From: Dama dama
Taxonomy: Eukaryota > Chordata > Mammalia > Artiodactyla > Cervidae
DNA: 64,000 bases
Assembly: GCF_033118175.1 (NCBI RefSeq)
Contig: NC_083681.1
Span: forward strand, 13,844,001 to 13,908,000
Direction: 5' to 3'
How positions within the stretch are numbered: position 1 is the first letter of the stretch; each line of letters begins with the position of its first letter. The notes under the pieces are model-generated. The model was not told the DNA's origin and did not search any database. It saw only the letters and a list, made by a program, of their open reading frames with translations. Made by a program: the position numbers and the translations under genes. This document shows, in pieces, positions 11,340 to 23,039 of the stretch.

Positions 11340-13770
11340 AAAAAAAAAAAAAAAGAAGTGCTACTGAAAGACAAAAACTGTACAATTATCTCAATAGATG
11401 CAGAAAAAGCCTTTGACAAAATTCAACATCCATTTATGATAAAAACTCTCCAGAAAGCTGACATAGAGGAACATACCTCAACATAAGAAAAATCATATAT
11501 GACAAACCCACAGCAAACATTATCCTCAATGATGAAAATTTGAAAGCATTTGCTTTAAAATCAGGAGTAATACAAGGGTGGCCACTCTCACCACTAGTAT
11601 TCAACGTGATTTTGGAAGTCCTAGCCACAGCAATCAGAGAAGAAAAAGAAATAAAAGGAATCCAGATGGGAAAAGAAGACGTAAGCTCTCACTGTTTGCA
11701 GATGACATGATCCTCTACATAGAAAACCCTAAAGAGACAAACAGAAAATTACTAGAGCTAATCAATGAATACAGTAAAGTTGCAGGATATAAAATTAATA
11801 TACAAAAATCCTTTACATTCCTATACACTAACATTGAAAAAAAATAGAAAGACAAATTAAGGAAACAATCTCATTCACCATTGCAATGAAAATAATAAAA
11901 TACTTAGTAATAAATTTACCTAAAGAAACAAAAGACCCATATATAGAAAATCATAAAACACTGATGAAAGAAATCAAATATGACACTAATAGATGGAGAA
12001 ATGTACCATGTTTGTGAATTGGAAAAATTAATATAGTGACAATGAGTATACTACCCAAAACAATCTATAGATTCAACACAATCCCTGTCAAGCTACCAAT
12101 GGTATTTTCCACAGAACTAGAACAAATAATTTCACAGTTTGTATGGAAACACAAAAAACTCAAATAGCCAAAGCAATCTTGAGGAAGAAAAATGGAACTG
12201 AAGAATCAACCTTCCTGACTTCAGACTACATGACAAAGCTACAGACATCAAGAGAGCATGGTACTGGCAAAAGACAGAAAAATACATCAATGGAACAAAA
12301 TAGAAAGCCCAGAGATCAATCCCTGCACCTATGGACACCTTATCTTTGACAAAGGAGGCAAAAATATACAATGGGGAAAAGATAATCTCTTTAACAAATG
12401 GTGCTGGGAAAACTGGTCACCCACGTGTAAAATAATGGAACTAGAACACTTCTATCACCATACACAAAAATAAACTCAGAATGGATTAAAGTTCTTAATG
12501 TAAGACCAGAAACTATAAAACTCTTAGAGGAAAACATAGGCAGAACATTATCTGCCATAAATCACAGCAAGATCTTCTATGACCCACCACCCAGAGTAAT
12601 GGAAATAAAAACAAAAATAAACAAATGGGGCCCAATTAAACTTAAAAGCATTTGCACAATGAAAGAAAACTATGAGCAAGTTCAAAAAGTTGCCTTCAGG
12701 ACAGGAGAAAATAATAGCAAATGAAACAACTGACAAATAATTAATCTCCAAAATATACAAGCAGCTCATGCAGCTCAATACCAGAAAAACAAACAAGTCA
12801 ATCAAAAAAGTGGGTCAAAGAACTAAACAAACATCTCTCCAAAGAAGACATACAGATGACTAATAAACACATGAAAATATGCTCAACATCACTCTTTATT
12901 AGAGAAATGCAAATCAAAATCACAATGAGGTATCATCTCATTCCACTCCAGAATTTAAAGTCTACAAACAATAAATGCTGGAGAGGGTGTGCAGAAAAGG
13001 GAGCCCTCTTACACTGTTGGTGGGAATGTAGAGTAGTAGAGTCACTGTGGAGAACAGTGTGGAGATGCCTTAAAAAAACTGAAAATAGAACTGTCATATG
13101 ATTCAACAATCTCTCTGCTGAGCATACACACTGAGGAAAACAGAATTGAAAGAGACACCTGCACCCCGATGTTCACTGCAACACTGTTTACAATACCTAG
13201 GACATGGAAGCAACCTAGATGTCCACTGGCAGTTGAATGGATAAGGAAGTGTGGTACATATGCACAATGGAATGTTACTCAGCTATTAAAAGAACACCTT
13301 TGAGTCAGTTCTAATGAGGTGGATGAAACTAGAACCTATTATACAGAGTGAAGTAAGTTAGAAAGAGAAACACTAATACAGTATATTAATGTATATATAG
13401 GGAATTTAGAAAGAAGGTAACAACAATCCTATATGCAAGGCAGCAAAAGAGACACATATATAAAGAACAGACTATTGGCCTATGTGGGAGAAGTCGCGGG
13501 TGAAATGATATGAGAGAATAGCATTGAAACATGTATATTACTCTATGTTAAATAGACGACCAGCACAAGTTCGATGCATGAAGCAGGGTACTCAAAGCCG
13601 GTTCTCTGGTACAACCCAGAGGGATGGGGTGGGGAGGGAGGTGGGAGGGGATTCAGGAATTGGGGGTGCATGTGCACCCGTGGCAGATCCATGTCGATGT
13701 GTGGCTGGGGCCACCACAGTGTTGTGATGTGATTGTCTGCTAATTAAAATGAATAATTTTTTTTTAAAAA
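11340..13770 (+). mobile_element. L1 LINE, 5'-truncated
   Basis: About 2.4 kb of sense L1. It begins after a run of 15 A residues (11340-11354) inside the ORF2 reverse transcriptase domain and runs through the ORF2 end and a ruminant-type 3' UTR (about 13370-13770). The reverse transcriptase FADD motif is at 11695-11706. The frame is then broken, with separate pieces at 12143-12349, 12258-12473 and 12856-13101. The G-rich block at 13620-13665 is characteristic of this 3' UTR. No TSD was recognised. A dead copy of intermediate age. Confidence 0.9.
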
Positions 13771-14595
13771 GTTCCCGAAAAAAGTGGCTGTAGATGGCAA
13801 AATAAATATTTCATTTGACTTAAAACAGTAATGCTGATTAATAGGGTTTCCAATTTTATTTTTTGCTAGTAACATTTTGTCCACTCCTCCCATAAGTTTA
13901 AAAAAAAAAACAATTGTGAGAGGGCACCAGGTGTTCATCAAGACATCAGTATATTCCTGGCTCATTTCACTTACTATTTCACAGAAAATGAGAGCTCAGG
14001 CAGTCCAGCCTCATTTTGCAAAAATTAAACAGGAAGAGCTGACTTTAATTGCTTTGCAAGTCTGCTATTGTTGAATGACTCGCATAGATGGGTTTGAAAT
14101 TTATTGGCAAGCAGCTTGATTGTCAGAGCTTAATCTCCAGTTAACAGTTCTCTCTGTGTCTGTTCTGCATTTAGAGGGCCTCCCTCTGCTCAGATGAAAA
14201 TGCACAGAAACCCCTGTTCCCTCAGTCTTTTCTAAGCGAAGAATGTCCCCAGTGCCAAGTTTATTTCTATATAATAGAAATGGCATTAAAAATCACTAAA
14301 TGCATTTAACCCAACACAATGTGTACTTGTCTGTTCAGAATGATTTTTCAGTTACTTTTTACTCTCTTTGCTGTAAAAAAAGAGCATTGATGCCCATATG
14401 TTCACACAGTCATATGACAGAGATGAGGCTGCTGAGAAAAGGTAACAAGCAGGAAAATGTTTTTGGGAAAACTATTATGTACCTCTGGGAATATTCCATG
14501 GAAATAATATACCCAAGGATGAAAATCAGTACCCAGAACACTTTGAACACTCCACTCCAGATAAATTCTCCATCTATTTATTGTCAAATTGTCCT
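13771..14595. other. unfamiliar intergenic sequence
   Basis: No repeat family was recognised. The longest plus-strand frame (14300-14680) runs into the BovB tail at 14612 and so is not a gene. Confidence 0.45.
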
Positions 14596-14611
14596 GATAT
14601 ATATATATATG

Positions 14612-14693
14612 AAGGACAGGGAAGCCTGGCATGCTGCAGTCCATGGGGTCACAAAGAGTCAGACACAGCTTAGCATCTGAACAACAACAAAAA
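14612..14693 (+). mobile_element. BovB 3'-tail fragment next to (AT)n
   Basis: About 80 bp of the extreme BovB 3' end in sense orientation, ending in an AAC-rich tail. A short (AT)n tract (14596-14610) lies immediately before it, at the truncation point. Confidence 0.8.
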
Positions 14694-16502
14694 CACATAC
14701 ATGCATTCTGTAAATAAACTGAATACAAAGGAATACCTTGGAAATTATAAGGATCCAGAAAATTTGTCTAAATCTAATCAAAATAATAAAAAAAAATAAC
14801 ATCAAGAAACTTCACAGAGTCAGAGCCCTTAAATATGAATGAAATGAATGGATTGGGAAGAAAAAGACCGACAGTCACTGACAGTCTCTTGGGTAACAAT
14901 TCTCTGTCAAATTGATACAGGTAATCAATCATTTCATTTTACATATCTCTTTCAAGGTTTCAAAGTAAGAATCAAATATATTTTTCATACTCTAGTTACC
15001 TTATGTTATGAACACTATAAATAATCCTTGAAATCTGCCATGGAAAATTTGTCTGACTCCAGAGTATTAAGGTATCTGGTCCAGTTAAGTTAAATCAAGG
15101 AAGCAGAAAAACAATTAAAAAAAAAAAAAATCACAAGAAGAAGAAGAGATTGAGAAGGAGCTAGCTGGATCTTTGATTATTCAGTCCATTCTTCAAAATG
15201 TAGAGCATACAACTGGTCACATGATTAGTGTTTTTATCCTTGTGGATCTCCCCTTTTTTTCTTTCCAAATAACCTTCCTTTATAAAGTTCCTTCATGTTT
15301 GCTCACGACTATTTGCATCTTGCCTTGTCATTTCATATCTTAGCAATCCCTTCCCTCACCTGTCCCCTGGTAATTACTATTCACACATACTGCTTCTTGT
15401 TAGTAATAACAATATGACTTTTAAATTAAAATTCATAATTATATAATTTTAGCAATTAGATCAAAACTCTGGACCAAAGATGGGTATTTAAAAGTAGGTG
15501 ATTTTAGAGAGCTAGCATTGCTTTATAAATATCATATTATTAATAAAAAAAAAAAAAGCAATGCTTTCTAACTTTTAATGTTACGGAGGTTACTAGAAAA
15601 GAAGGAAAAGAGAAAGAAACAGAAACCCAGGCAGGGAGGATTGGATGGAGACAGGAGGGACAAAGGCAGAAAGAGGAAAGAAAAAAGGGGGAAAAAAAAA
15701 GAGAGAAGGAAAGAAAGAAAAAATAAAGGAAGGAAGAAAATGACATAGGCACATGGCTATTCACTGTAGTATTATTTGTAATGTTAATGACTACTAGAAC
15801 CCAAATACATATAAACAAGCTACTGATTGAAAAGGTTATAGTAAAACACATTAATATGGTGTTAGATAACCATATTAATATGGCAACGAACAAGTAAAAA
15901 GGAAATTTTATTTTTTTTTAATCTTTTTTTACAAGTGAAGTCCATATAATTTTGAGTAAAAAAAACTAGTTTAAAGAATATTCATGATATTAAGAAAGAA
16001 GGAATATGAACATGTGTGCATGTATTTAAATCAAAAACTGAAAAATATGAAAAAGATGGGATTAGGAAAGAATGAAAATAATATGAATATGTGTTTTATA
16101 TACTTTCAATTTTCTGATTTTGTAAATACTTACATAATTAGAGAACAAAAATTAAATTATAAAGAATAATAAAACTGTCAACGCTTAAAACTAAAATATT
16201 ATTAAATGGAATAAAAATAGCTGCATATCAAGTTGAAAGCCAAACATAATTACTTCAAAATTTTTAGAAAATATATTTTTAATTTGTATAAAATTTTAAA
16301 GGTTACTTTCCATTTACAGTTATTACAAAATATTGGCTATATCATATAATATTTTGACTGTACATTTATATGTGATAGCTTAAGAGAAAAGTTACAAATG
16401 TATCATTAACTGCTTGTAGTAATTTTATTGCTAGTATATCAATTTTTATTTTATATCTGTAAGAGGTATATTGAAAGACAATGTAAATATTTACTTATGT
16501 TT
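14694..16502. other. unfamiliar sequence with a purine-rich tract
   Basis: Mostly unfamiliar AT-rich DNA. 15541-15740 is strongly purine-rich on the plus strand (A-run, then GAAA/GGAA/AGGA units). The minus-strand frame 15540-15893 is low-complexity translation of it and not a gene. Confidence 0.5.
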
Positions 16503-16514
16503 AGTATTGTTAAG

Positions 16515-16758
16515 TGGAGAAGGCAATGGCACCCCACTCCAGTACTCTTGCCTGGAAAATCCCATGGACGGAGGAGCCTGATAGGCTGCAGTCCATGGGG
16601 TCGCAAAGAGTCAGACATGACTGAGCGATTTCACTTTCACTTTTCACTGTTATGCTTTGGAGAAAGAAATGGCAACCCACTCCAGTCTTCTTGCCTGGAG
16701 ACTCCCAGGGACGGGGTCGCACAGAGTCGGACACGACTGATGTGACAGCAGTAGAAGT
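16515..16758 (+). mobile_element. Bov-A2 SINE
   Basis: Two-unit Bov-A2 in sense orientation, with the unit junction near 16660. The linker between the units (ttcactttcacttttcact) is the usual one. The second unit has a short internal deletion before the cggggtcgcac stretch. TSD: agtattgttaag (16503-16514) and aatactgttaag (16759-16770). Several CpGs remain, so the copy is fairly young. Confidence 0.9.
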
Positions 16759-16770
16759 AATACTGTTAAG

Positions 16771-17726
16771 AACTGATTATTATCAAAGATTGACTTTAGC
16801 CATAGCAATACTTGAATACCTCAGGAAATAGGTGAAAACTATTGAAATAAGTCAAATTTTCTGAAAATGATCGTAAGGGCAAACAGCAAAGGAAGGAATA
16901 CCTATACTAGAAAATCCATAATATTAATAATTACAATTATTATATATATTTAATATATATAAATACTATTAATAATTTGGTAGAAAAGCTATAATCTGTG
17001 GTATTATTATAGGCCATACTTCTTCTTCCCCATTCTCTCAGCCCATTGGGGTGGAGAATCCCCTCCAGATTGCTGCAGCAAATAACACATCCAGATCTCT
17101 CCCCTCAGTTCCTATCTGTGCAGCTCTCTTCCCCAGAGAGAAGCAGGACTTCAGCATTTTTCATCATGCTCCCATTGGCCTGTCATTGAAGCCATGTTCC
17201 TGACAAGAATAACTGAGAGTTGTAAGCTACCTTCTAATTAACCCTCACTCTTGGGATAGTGGCTCTCTTGGACACGACACACTAAGAATTCTGGGGCCCC
17301 AGTAGCCCTTGCCTGACTCATTAATGTGGTATTTCAACACCAGGAGAGACAAGGTGACAGGACTTGAGTCTCCTGGCCCCCTCCAACAAGTGTTCAGATC
17401 CAGGAAGGGGTGTGTCATTCCAGAGAAGTTTGTCATTGTCCCCATCCTTGGCTCCTGAGCACATGAACGGAGGTCAGAAACAGGCAGAAAAATAGATAGC
17501 TCCTAATCTCTTTCCAAAGGAACTTATGTCATTTGCAAAAGAACTTGGACATGCTTAAGCCTAAGGTTGTTCTTAAGAACAGTGGAGTTTGTTGTGAAAG
17601 GTAATTGGCAGATGTGCGGGTGTAACGAAGATCCATCCTAGAGTATAGACAGGCTAGTTTGTAGGAGAGACCTGAGGAATAAAATAGATGAGAGGAAACC
17701 TCCTGGGGTTAGAACAAATAATACTG
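16771..17726. other. unidentified block, GC-richer than its surroundings
   Basis: From about 17010 the sequence is visibly richer in G and C than the rest of the window, and it appears to continue after the Bov-A2 to about 18260. The one minus-strand frame (17245-17445) is short and has no recognisable domain. It may be an unrecognised retroviral-type repeat or an old unique sequence. Confidence 0.35.
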
Positions 17727-17738
17727 ACCTAAGAAACT

Positions 17739-18018
17739 GCTGCTGCTGCTGCTGCTAAGTCGCTTCAGTCGTGTCCAGCTCTGTGCGACCCCAATCACGG
17801 CAGCCCACCAGGCTCCCCCGTCCCTGGGATTCTCCAGGCAAGAACAATGGAGTGGGTTGCCATTTCCTTCTCCAATGCATGAAAGTGAGAAGTGAGAGTG
17901 AAGTCGCTCAGTCGTGTCCGACTCTTCGTGACCCCATGGACAGCAGCCTACCAGGTTCCTCCGTCCATGGGATTTTCCAGGCAAGAGGACTGGAGTGGGG
18001 TGCCATTACCTTCTCTGA
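17739..18018 (-). mobile_element. Bov-A2 SINE with 12-bp TSD
   Basis: Antisense two-unit Bov-A2. The 3' (CAG)n tail appears as (CTG)n at the left edge, 17739-17755. The perfect 12-bp TSD acctaagaaact lies at 17727-17738 and 18019-18030. Many CpGs are intact, as expected of a young insertion that could be polymorphic between animals. Confidence 0.95.
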
Positions 18019-18180
18019 ACCTAAGAAACTATCCCTTCAGAAACCACAGTTTGATTAGATTAGTTTGTAGAGGAATTTATGTCCCAGGATATTGTTGAAA
18101 ACAATAAAGCAGTCTGCTGTTAATTAGTGAAGTTTAACAGCTGGGAGGAATCAGAGAAAGAGTAGAAGAGTCTATCACAG

Positions 18181-18210
18181 TATCACAGTCATCCCAGGGG
18201 GACTGTGATA
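18181..18210. other. 10-bp perfect hairpin
   Basis: TATCACAGTC (18181-18190) and GACTGTGATA (18201-18210) are exact reverse complements around a 10-nt spacer. No transcript context is known, so a role is unproven. Confidence 0.5.
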
Positions 18211-18267
18211 TAGCTAAAGCTGCTCCTCCAAGAGCAGTATCAGAGACTTAACTCAGTTAAAAGGGAC

Positions 18268-18513
18268 TATGCTTACTGAAATAATTCAGACAGAAAAAGA
18301 CAAATACTCTAGGTTATCACTTGTATGTGGAATCTAAAAAAATAAAGCAAATATGCATATAACCAAATAGAAACTGATACACAGATAGACAGGACATGCT
18401 CATGGTTATCAATGAGTCCAGGGGAGAGGGGAGGGGCAAGATAGGCATATGTGATTAAGAGATACAAGCTACTTTGTATAAAATAAATAAAAAACGATGA
18501 TATTTTGTAATAA
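18268..18513 (+). mobile_element. old L1 3' UTR, part 1
   Basis: Sense L1 3' UTR with the tatgtggaatctaaaaaa motif and the purine-rich gggagaggggaggggc block. It breaks at ttgtaataa (18505-18513). The missing continuation is found at 22871, showing a later insertion split it. Confidence 0.8.
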
Positions 18514-18532
18514 TTTTTTTGACATTTTTACC

Positions 18533-18538
18533 TTTATT
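18533..18538 (-). promoter_or_regulatory. polyadenylation signal of the retrocopied transcript
   Basis: The minus strand reads AAATAAAGG, then 12 nt ending in C before the A-run, typical of a cleavage site. It is inherited from the parent mRNA and unlikely to be used here. Confidence 0.55.
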
Positions 18539-19850
18539 TGATGGCACAGAAATATAAAAGTCATACAACTTTCATTGAGCTCCTCCCTTCCTCCCAGAGA
18601 ATTCATACAATTGCTTCTTAGGTCAGTACTCAGGCCTTTAAAAATTATCAGTTATATTTTGAAATATATCTACAATTACTCTGATAATGAGAACACGTTT
18701 AAAAACAATTCTTTTAAGAAACACCTTAAAATAATGTTGTGGCACATTAGGTTTCTTAAAGAAACAGCAAAAATGAAAAATAATGTTTAAGAATTATAGT
18801 CCCTTGTTTATAGAAACCACCCAAATAAAATAGTTTCTCTAATTAATTATCCTTGCTTCTTATAATTTATTAGCAGAGATGAATTACAAGAAGCAGAATG
18901 TACCCTTTTTTGGTTCTTGGTTGTAGCTGCCAGCTTAAGAGTTCATGACTAAATGTAAAGCAAAATATAACTATGCTCACCAATTCTGGAATGGAAAAAA
19001 AACCAAAGTATCTCTTTCAAGTGTTTCTCTATCCTTGTATTCAAGTCAAGACAAAAAATTCACAGCAGTTTAAAGGATGATGAAAGACTAAACATGGGGC
19101 CCACTACAATACATACCTAGGTTCATTTTACCTATTACACTCCTGAAGTGAAAACTATAACAAGTATGATATTACCAAGTAGCATTCTGTAGTAAGCTGT
19201 TGAAACAAGTACAGCACTCAATGGATTCATTTACAGACAGGCATGGTAGCTTTCGGACAGAACACCTTATTTTCACAATCTTAAATGTGCAACCTTTAAA
19301 AACAAACAAACATAAAGTAATATGTAATTTATGACAGCTGGCCAGGCACTTAACTTGGGGAAAGAGACTTTCAGATTTTGAGGTAAACTATAATTGTTTT
19401 CAGCAATCAAAAACATATTCTAAAAACTATAACACACTAACTGAAGTTATTCAGCGTTTAAAAGTTTGTCACTCTATCGTGCCAAAATTTACACCAAAGT
19501 GTAACTTTTTTTTTTTAATTTTTTTTAAATTATTATTATTATTATTTTTTTCCAGTGGGTTTTGTCATACATTGATATGAATCAGCCATGGATTTACATG
19601 TATTCCCAATCCCGATCCCCCCTCCCACCTCCCTCTCCACCCGATTCCTCTGGGTCTTCCCAGTGCACCAGGCCCGAGCACTTGTCTCGTGCATCCCACC
19701 TGGGCTGGTGATCTGTTTCACCATAGATAGTATACATGCTGTTCTTTTGAAATATCCCACCCTCACATTCTCCCACAAAGTTCAAAAGTCTGTTCTGTAT
19801 TTCTGTGTCTCTTTTTCTGTTCTGCATATAGGGTTATCGTTATCACCTTT

Positions 19851-20702
19851 CTAAATTCCATATACATGTGTCAGTATGCTGTAATGTTCTTTATCTTTCT
19901 GGCTTACTTCACTCTGTATAAGGGGCTCCAGTTTCATCCATCTCATTAGGACTGGTTCAAATGAATTCTTTTTAATGGCTGAGTAATATTCCATGGTGTA
20001 TATGTACCACAGCTTCCTTATCCATTCATCTGCTGATGGGCATCTAGGTTGCTTCCATGTCCTGGCTATTATAAACAGTGCTGCGATGAACATTGGGGTG
20101 CACATGTCTCTTTCAGATCTGGTTTCCTCAGTGTGTATGCCCAGAAGTGGGATTGCTGGGTCATATGGCAGTTCTATGTCCAGTTTTTTAAGAAATCTCC
20201 ACACTGTTCTCCATAGCGGCTGTACTAGTTTGCATTCCCACCAACAGTGTAAGAGGGTTCCCTTTTCTCCACACCCTCTCCAGCATTTATTGCTTGTAGA
20301 CTTTTGGATAGCAGCCATCCTGACTGGTGTGTAATGGTACCTCATTGTGGTTTTGATTTGCATTTCTCTAATAATGAGTGATGTTGAGCATCTTTTCATG
20401 TGTTTGTTAGCCATCTGTATGTCTTCTTTGGAGAAATGTCTGTTTAGTTCTTTGGCCCATTTTTTGATTGGGTCATTTATTTTTCTGGAATTGAGCTGCA
20501 GGAGTTGCTTGTATATTTTTGAGATTAATCCTTTGTCTGTTGCTTCATTTGCTATTATTTTCTCCCAACTTGAGGGCTGTCTTTTCACCTTACTTATAGT
20601 TTCCTTTGTAGTGCAAAAGCTTTTAAGTTTCATTAGGTCCCATTTGTTTAGTTTTGCTTTTATTTCCAATATTCTGGTTGTCAAAATGGCTATTCTACCC
20701 AA
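19851..20702 (-). pseudogene. L1 ORF2 protein C-terminal part
   Basis: A 283-codon frame. From about residue 11 it is the C-terminal part of L1 ORF2 protein up to its natural stop. The first ten or so codons are read from the inverted segment. The Cys/His-rich segment (KCWRGCGEK then LLHCWWEC, about residues 139-159) is typical of ORF2 ends. The endonuclease and reverse transcriptase domains are absent from this frame, so it cannot act alone. The unbroken frame reflects youth, not selection. Confidence 0.9.
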
Positions 20703-21240
20703 AGCAGTTTATAGATTCAATGCAATCCCTATCAAGCTACCAACGGTATTTTTCACAGAACTAGACCAAAGAATTTCACAATTTGTATGGAAATACAAAA
20801 AACCTCGAATAGCCAAAGTAATCTTGAGAAAGAAGAATGGAGCTGGAGGAATCAACCTGCCTGACTTTAGACTCTACTACAAAGCCACAGTCATCAAGAC
20901 AGTATGGTACTGGCACAAAGACAGAAATATAGATCAATGGAACAGAATAGAAAGCCCAGAGATAAATCCACGAACCTATGGACACCTTATCTTTGACAAA
21001 GGAGGCAAGGATATACAATGGAAAAAAGACAACCTCTTTAACAAGTGGTGCTGGGAAAACTGGTCAACCACTTGTAAAAGAATGAAACTAGAACACTTTC
21101 TAACACCATACACAAAAATAAACTCAAAATGGATTAAAGATCTAAATGTAAGACCAGAAACTATAAAACTCCTAGAGGAGAACATAGGCAAAACACTCTC
21201 CGACATAAATCAAAGCAAGATCCTCTATGACCCACCTCCC
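20678..21240 (+). mobile_element. inverted L1 ORF2 segment of the twin-primed L1
   Basis: About 560 bp of ORF2 downstream of the reverse transcriptase core, in plus orientation, open throughout. It reads in frame with antisense L1 sequence on its left, giving a chance 300-codon frame (20347-21249) whose first ~110 codons are antisense L1. Confidence 0.9.
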
Positions 21241-22870
21241 AAAGTGTAACTTTTTAAGAAGCTATTAAAAGAATATTTTCAATTCTGAATTTTGGCCCCA
21301 TTTAGATACTTCTGTGCTTAGAACATACTTGAGAAAACTAAAAGTTACAAACATACAACGGTAATGGGTGCAAGAGCCTAAAATGAGCTACTCCCCTCCA
21401 CCTCCCCGTATCCCCGAATCTGACATTACAAAGAGTCACATTGTCAGTCACACAGACAAGCGGAAGAAGAGGAGGGAGACAATACAACTGAGGTGACAAG
21501 CCTCAATCTATCCTCAAGGAAATGACAGTGCAATGCTCCAAGAGGAGCAGAAGCAAAGTGGCTTCTGTGTATGGATGTGGACTACGCAAGCTTTCAGAAT
21601 TAACACTAAGGAGCACAGGTCTCTGGATTTTTCATTCTCTGGGTACAGTATGATTTTTTTCTTCTCTTCTGAATTCATTTCAAGGCAATGTGGAATTTAC
21701 TTAATAAATGACAACTCATATTAGAAGAGGACCTCAGTAAATATTTACACGTTTGAAGACGAGAATAGAAAGTGGCCATTTTGGAACGATTCTTTTATCA
21801 AAAGTTATCCAAGTCTATTTTCATTAGAATTGTCAGGATATTATCTGCAAATAGAAAAGTCAAGTCTCCAAATTCTCATAATTATTATTTTCTATCCCTT
21901 CTCAAAACAGCAATTTCAATCCAAAGGCTACTTCTTGTTCAGCACAAACTTACCAGCTTGTTACCTGGTATGCCCAGACTAATTACTCAACGTTGTTTTA
22001 AACCCTTAAAAGAACGTAAGAATATAGAATATTTTGGCAAAACTATTAGCTGGAGTTAACGGTGAGCAAATGTGAAAGAATTTCTTTCTCTGTGATGCTA
22101 ACTGGCTCACTGAAGTTTTGACACTGTGACCCTGGTCTATTAGCACCATGCTTTACTCAGCTGAAATAATTAATCAATCCACTGCCATGAGGTGACGAAC
22201 AATGGGGTGAGAAGGGGACCAAGAATGATTATATACATCAATAATTATTAATACCATGATATACAGTGAAAATGTGTCTATTAACATATTTGAGGCTTGA
22301 AAATCATTGATCACAGCTATTAAATAAAACTGCATCAAACTTTTACAATTTTTGAACACCTGCAAATGTAGACTTCCTGATATGATCCAAATTAAAATAT
22401 GAATGGAAGTTCATTGAACATTAGATTATCTGTAAGCTAAAAGGAAACAAATTATATGTTTTGCAGGTAGTAAACTACCAAAAAAAGTGGAGGTTAGGTA
22501 AAAATTAAGTGAAATTATTCCTAATCATTTATAGTCTCATCTTTCTCTCGGGAGAGCCCCAAAATAGGTCTCCAGAAACTCAACCTTATAGATGTAAGAA
22601 ATAGCATCTGCTATCATATTGGTGTATCTTTCCCTTAAAGCTAGATGGGTCATAGACATATCTCAGACATTCATTCTCATGTATAACAGTTTCTGAGACA
22701 TCTATTTCACTGAAGTATTGTAAAAGAAGTCTACAATTCACTTCCAGGAAAAAGGCACTTCATCGTGAAAGTTACAGTTAATTACAATAAAGTCGAGAAG
22801 ATAAGGGTAGACTCAAAAGGTCAGTATTCATTTTTGTATTTCTAAATACAGAGTAGATGCCAGTTTTACA

Positions 22871-22990
22871 TTGTAATAAGTTTAAATGGAGTATAATCCA
22901 AAAAATACTAAACCATTATACTGTACACCTGAAAAAAATATAATATTTTAGATCAACTATAATTCAATAAAAATGTAAAGGAAGTTATGA
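22871..22990 (+). mobile_element. old L1 3' UTR, part 2
   Basis: Continuation of the L1 3' UTR broken at 18513. After the shared ttgtaataa it runs through ctgtacacctg to the tcaataaaaa end typical of old L1. Confidence 0.75.
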
Positions 22991-23039
22991 TGGTAATGGT
23001 GCATAAAATAGCAAATATCAATAAAGTGATGGAAGTTAT

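Larger units (their letters stand above)
19511..21240 (-). mobile_element. young L1, 5'-truncated and 5'-inverted (twin-primed)
   Basis: The 3' part (19511-20677) is minus strand with its poly(A) as a T/A-rich run at left. The 5' part (20678-21240) is inverted to plus strand. In ORF2 order the plus part ends at acctccc and the minus part starts at ccagaat, so the halves are contiguous with about 2 bp shared. One TSD, AAAGTGTAACTTTTT (19496-19510 and 21241-21255), encloses both, proving a single insertion by twin priming. Frames are open in both halves, so the copy is young. Confidence 0.95.
18514..22870 (-). pseudogene. retrocopy of an unidentified transcript (3' UTR), split by L1
   Basis: Minus-strand insertion into an L1 3' UTR. 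At left is a short poly(A) remnant (T7, 18514-18520). Twelve bases further in is a polyadenylation signal (AATAAA on the minus strand, 18533-18538), the usual spacing. The TSD TTGTAATAA lies at 18505-18513 and 22871-22879 and extends with one mismatch. The insert is about 2.6 kb without the young L1 at 19511-21240. It has no long reading frame but keeps several CpGs (near 21755-22035). This fits a 5'-truncated copy of a long 3' UTR. The parent gene was not recognised. Confidence 0.65.

Noticed and set aside
15540..15893. 117-codon minus-strand frame
   Set aside because: Low-complexity Ser/Phe-rich translation of a purine tract, with no domain or splice context.
19851..20702. 283-codon minus-strand frame as a host gene
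   Set aside because: It is the C-terminal part of L1 ORF2 inside an L1 with a TSD. Its openness reflects a young insertion.
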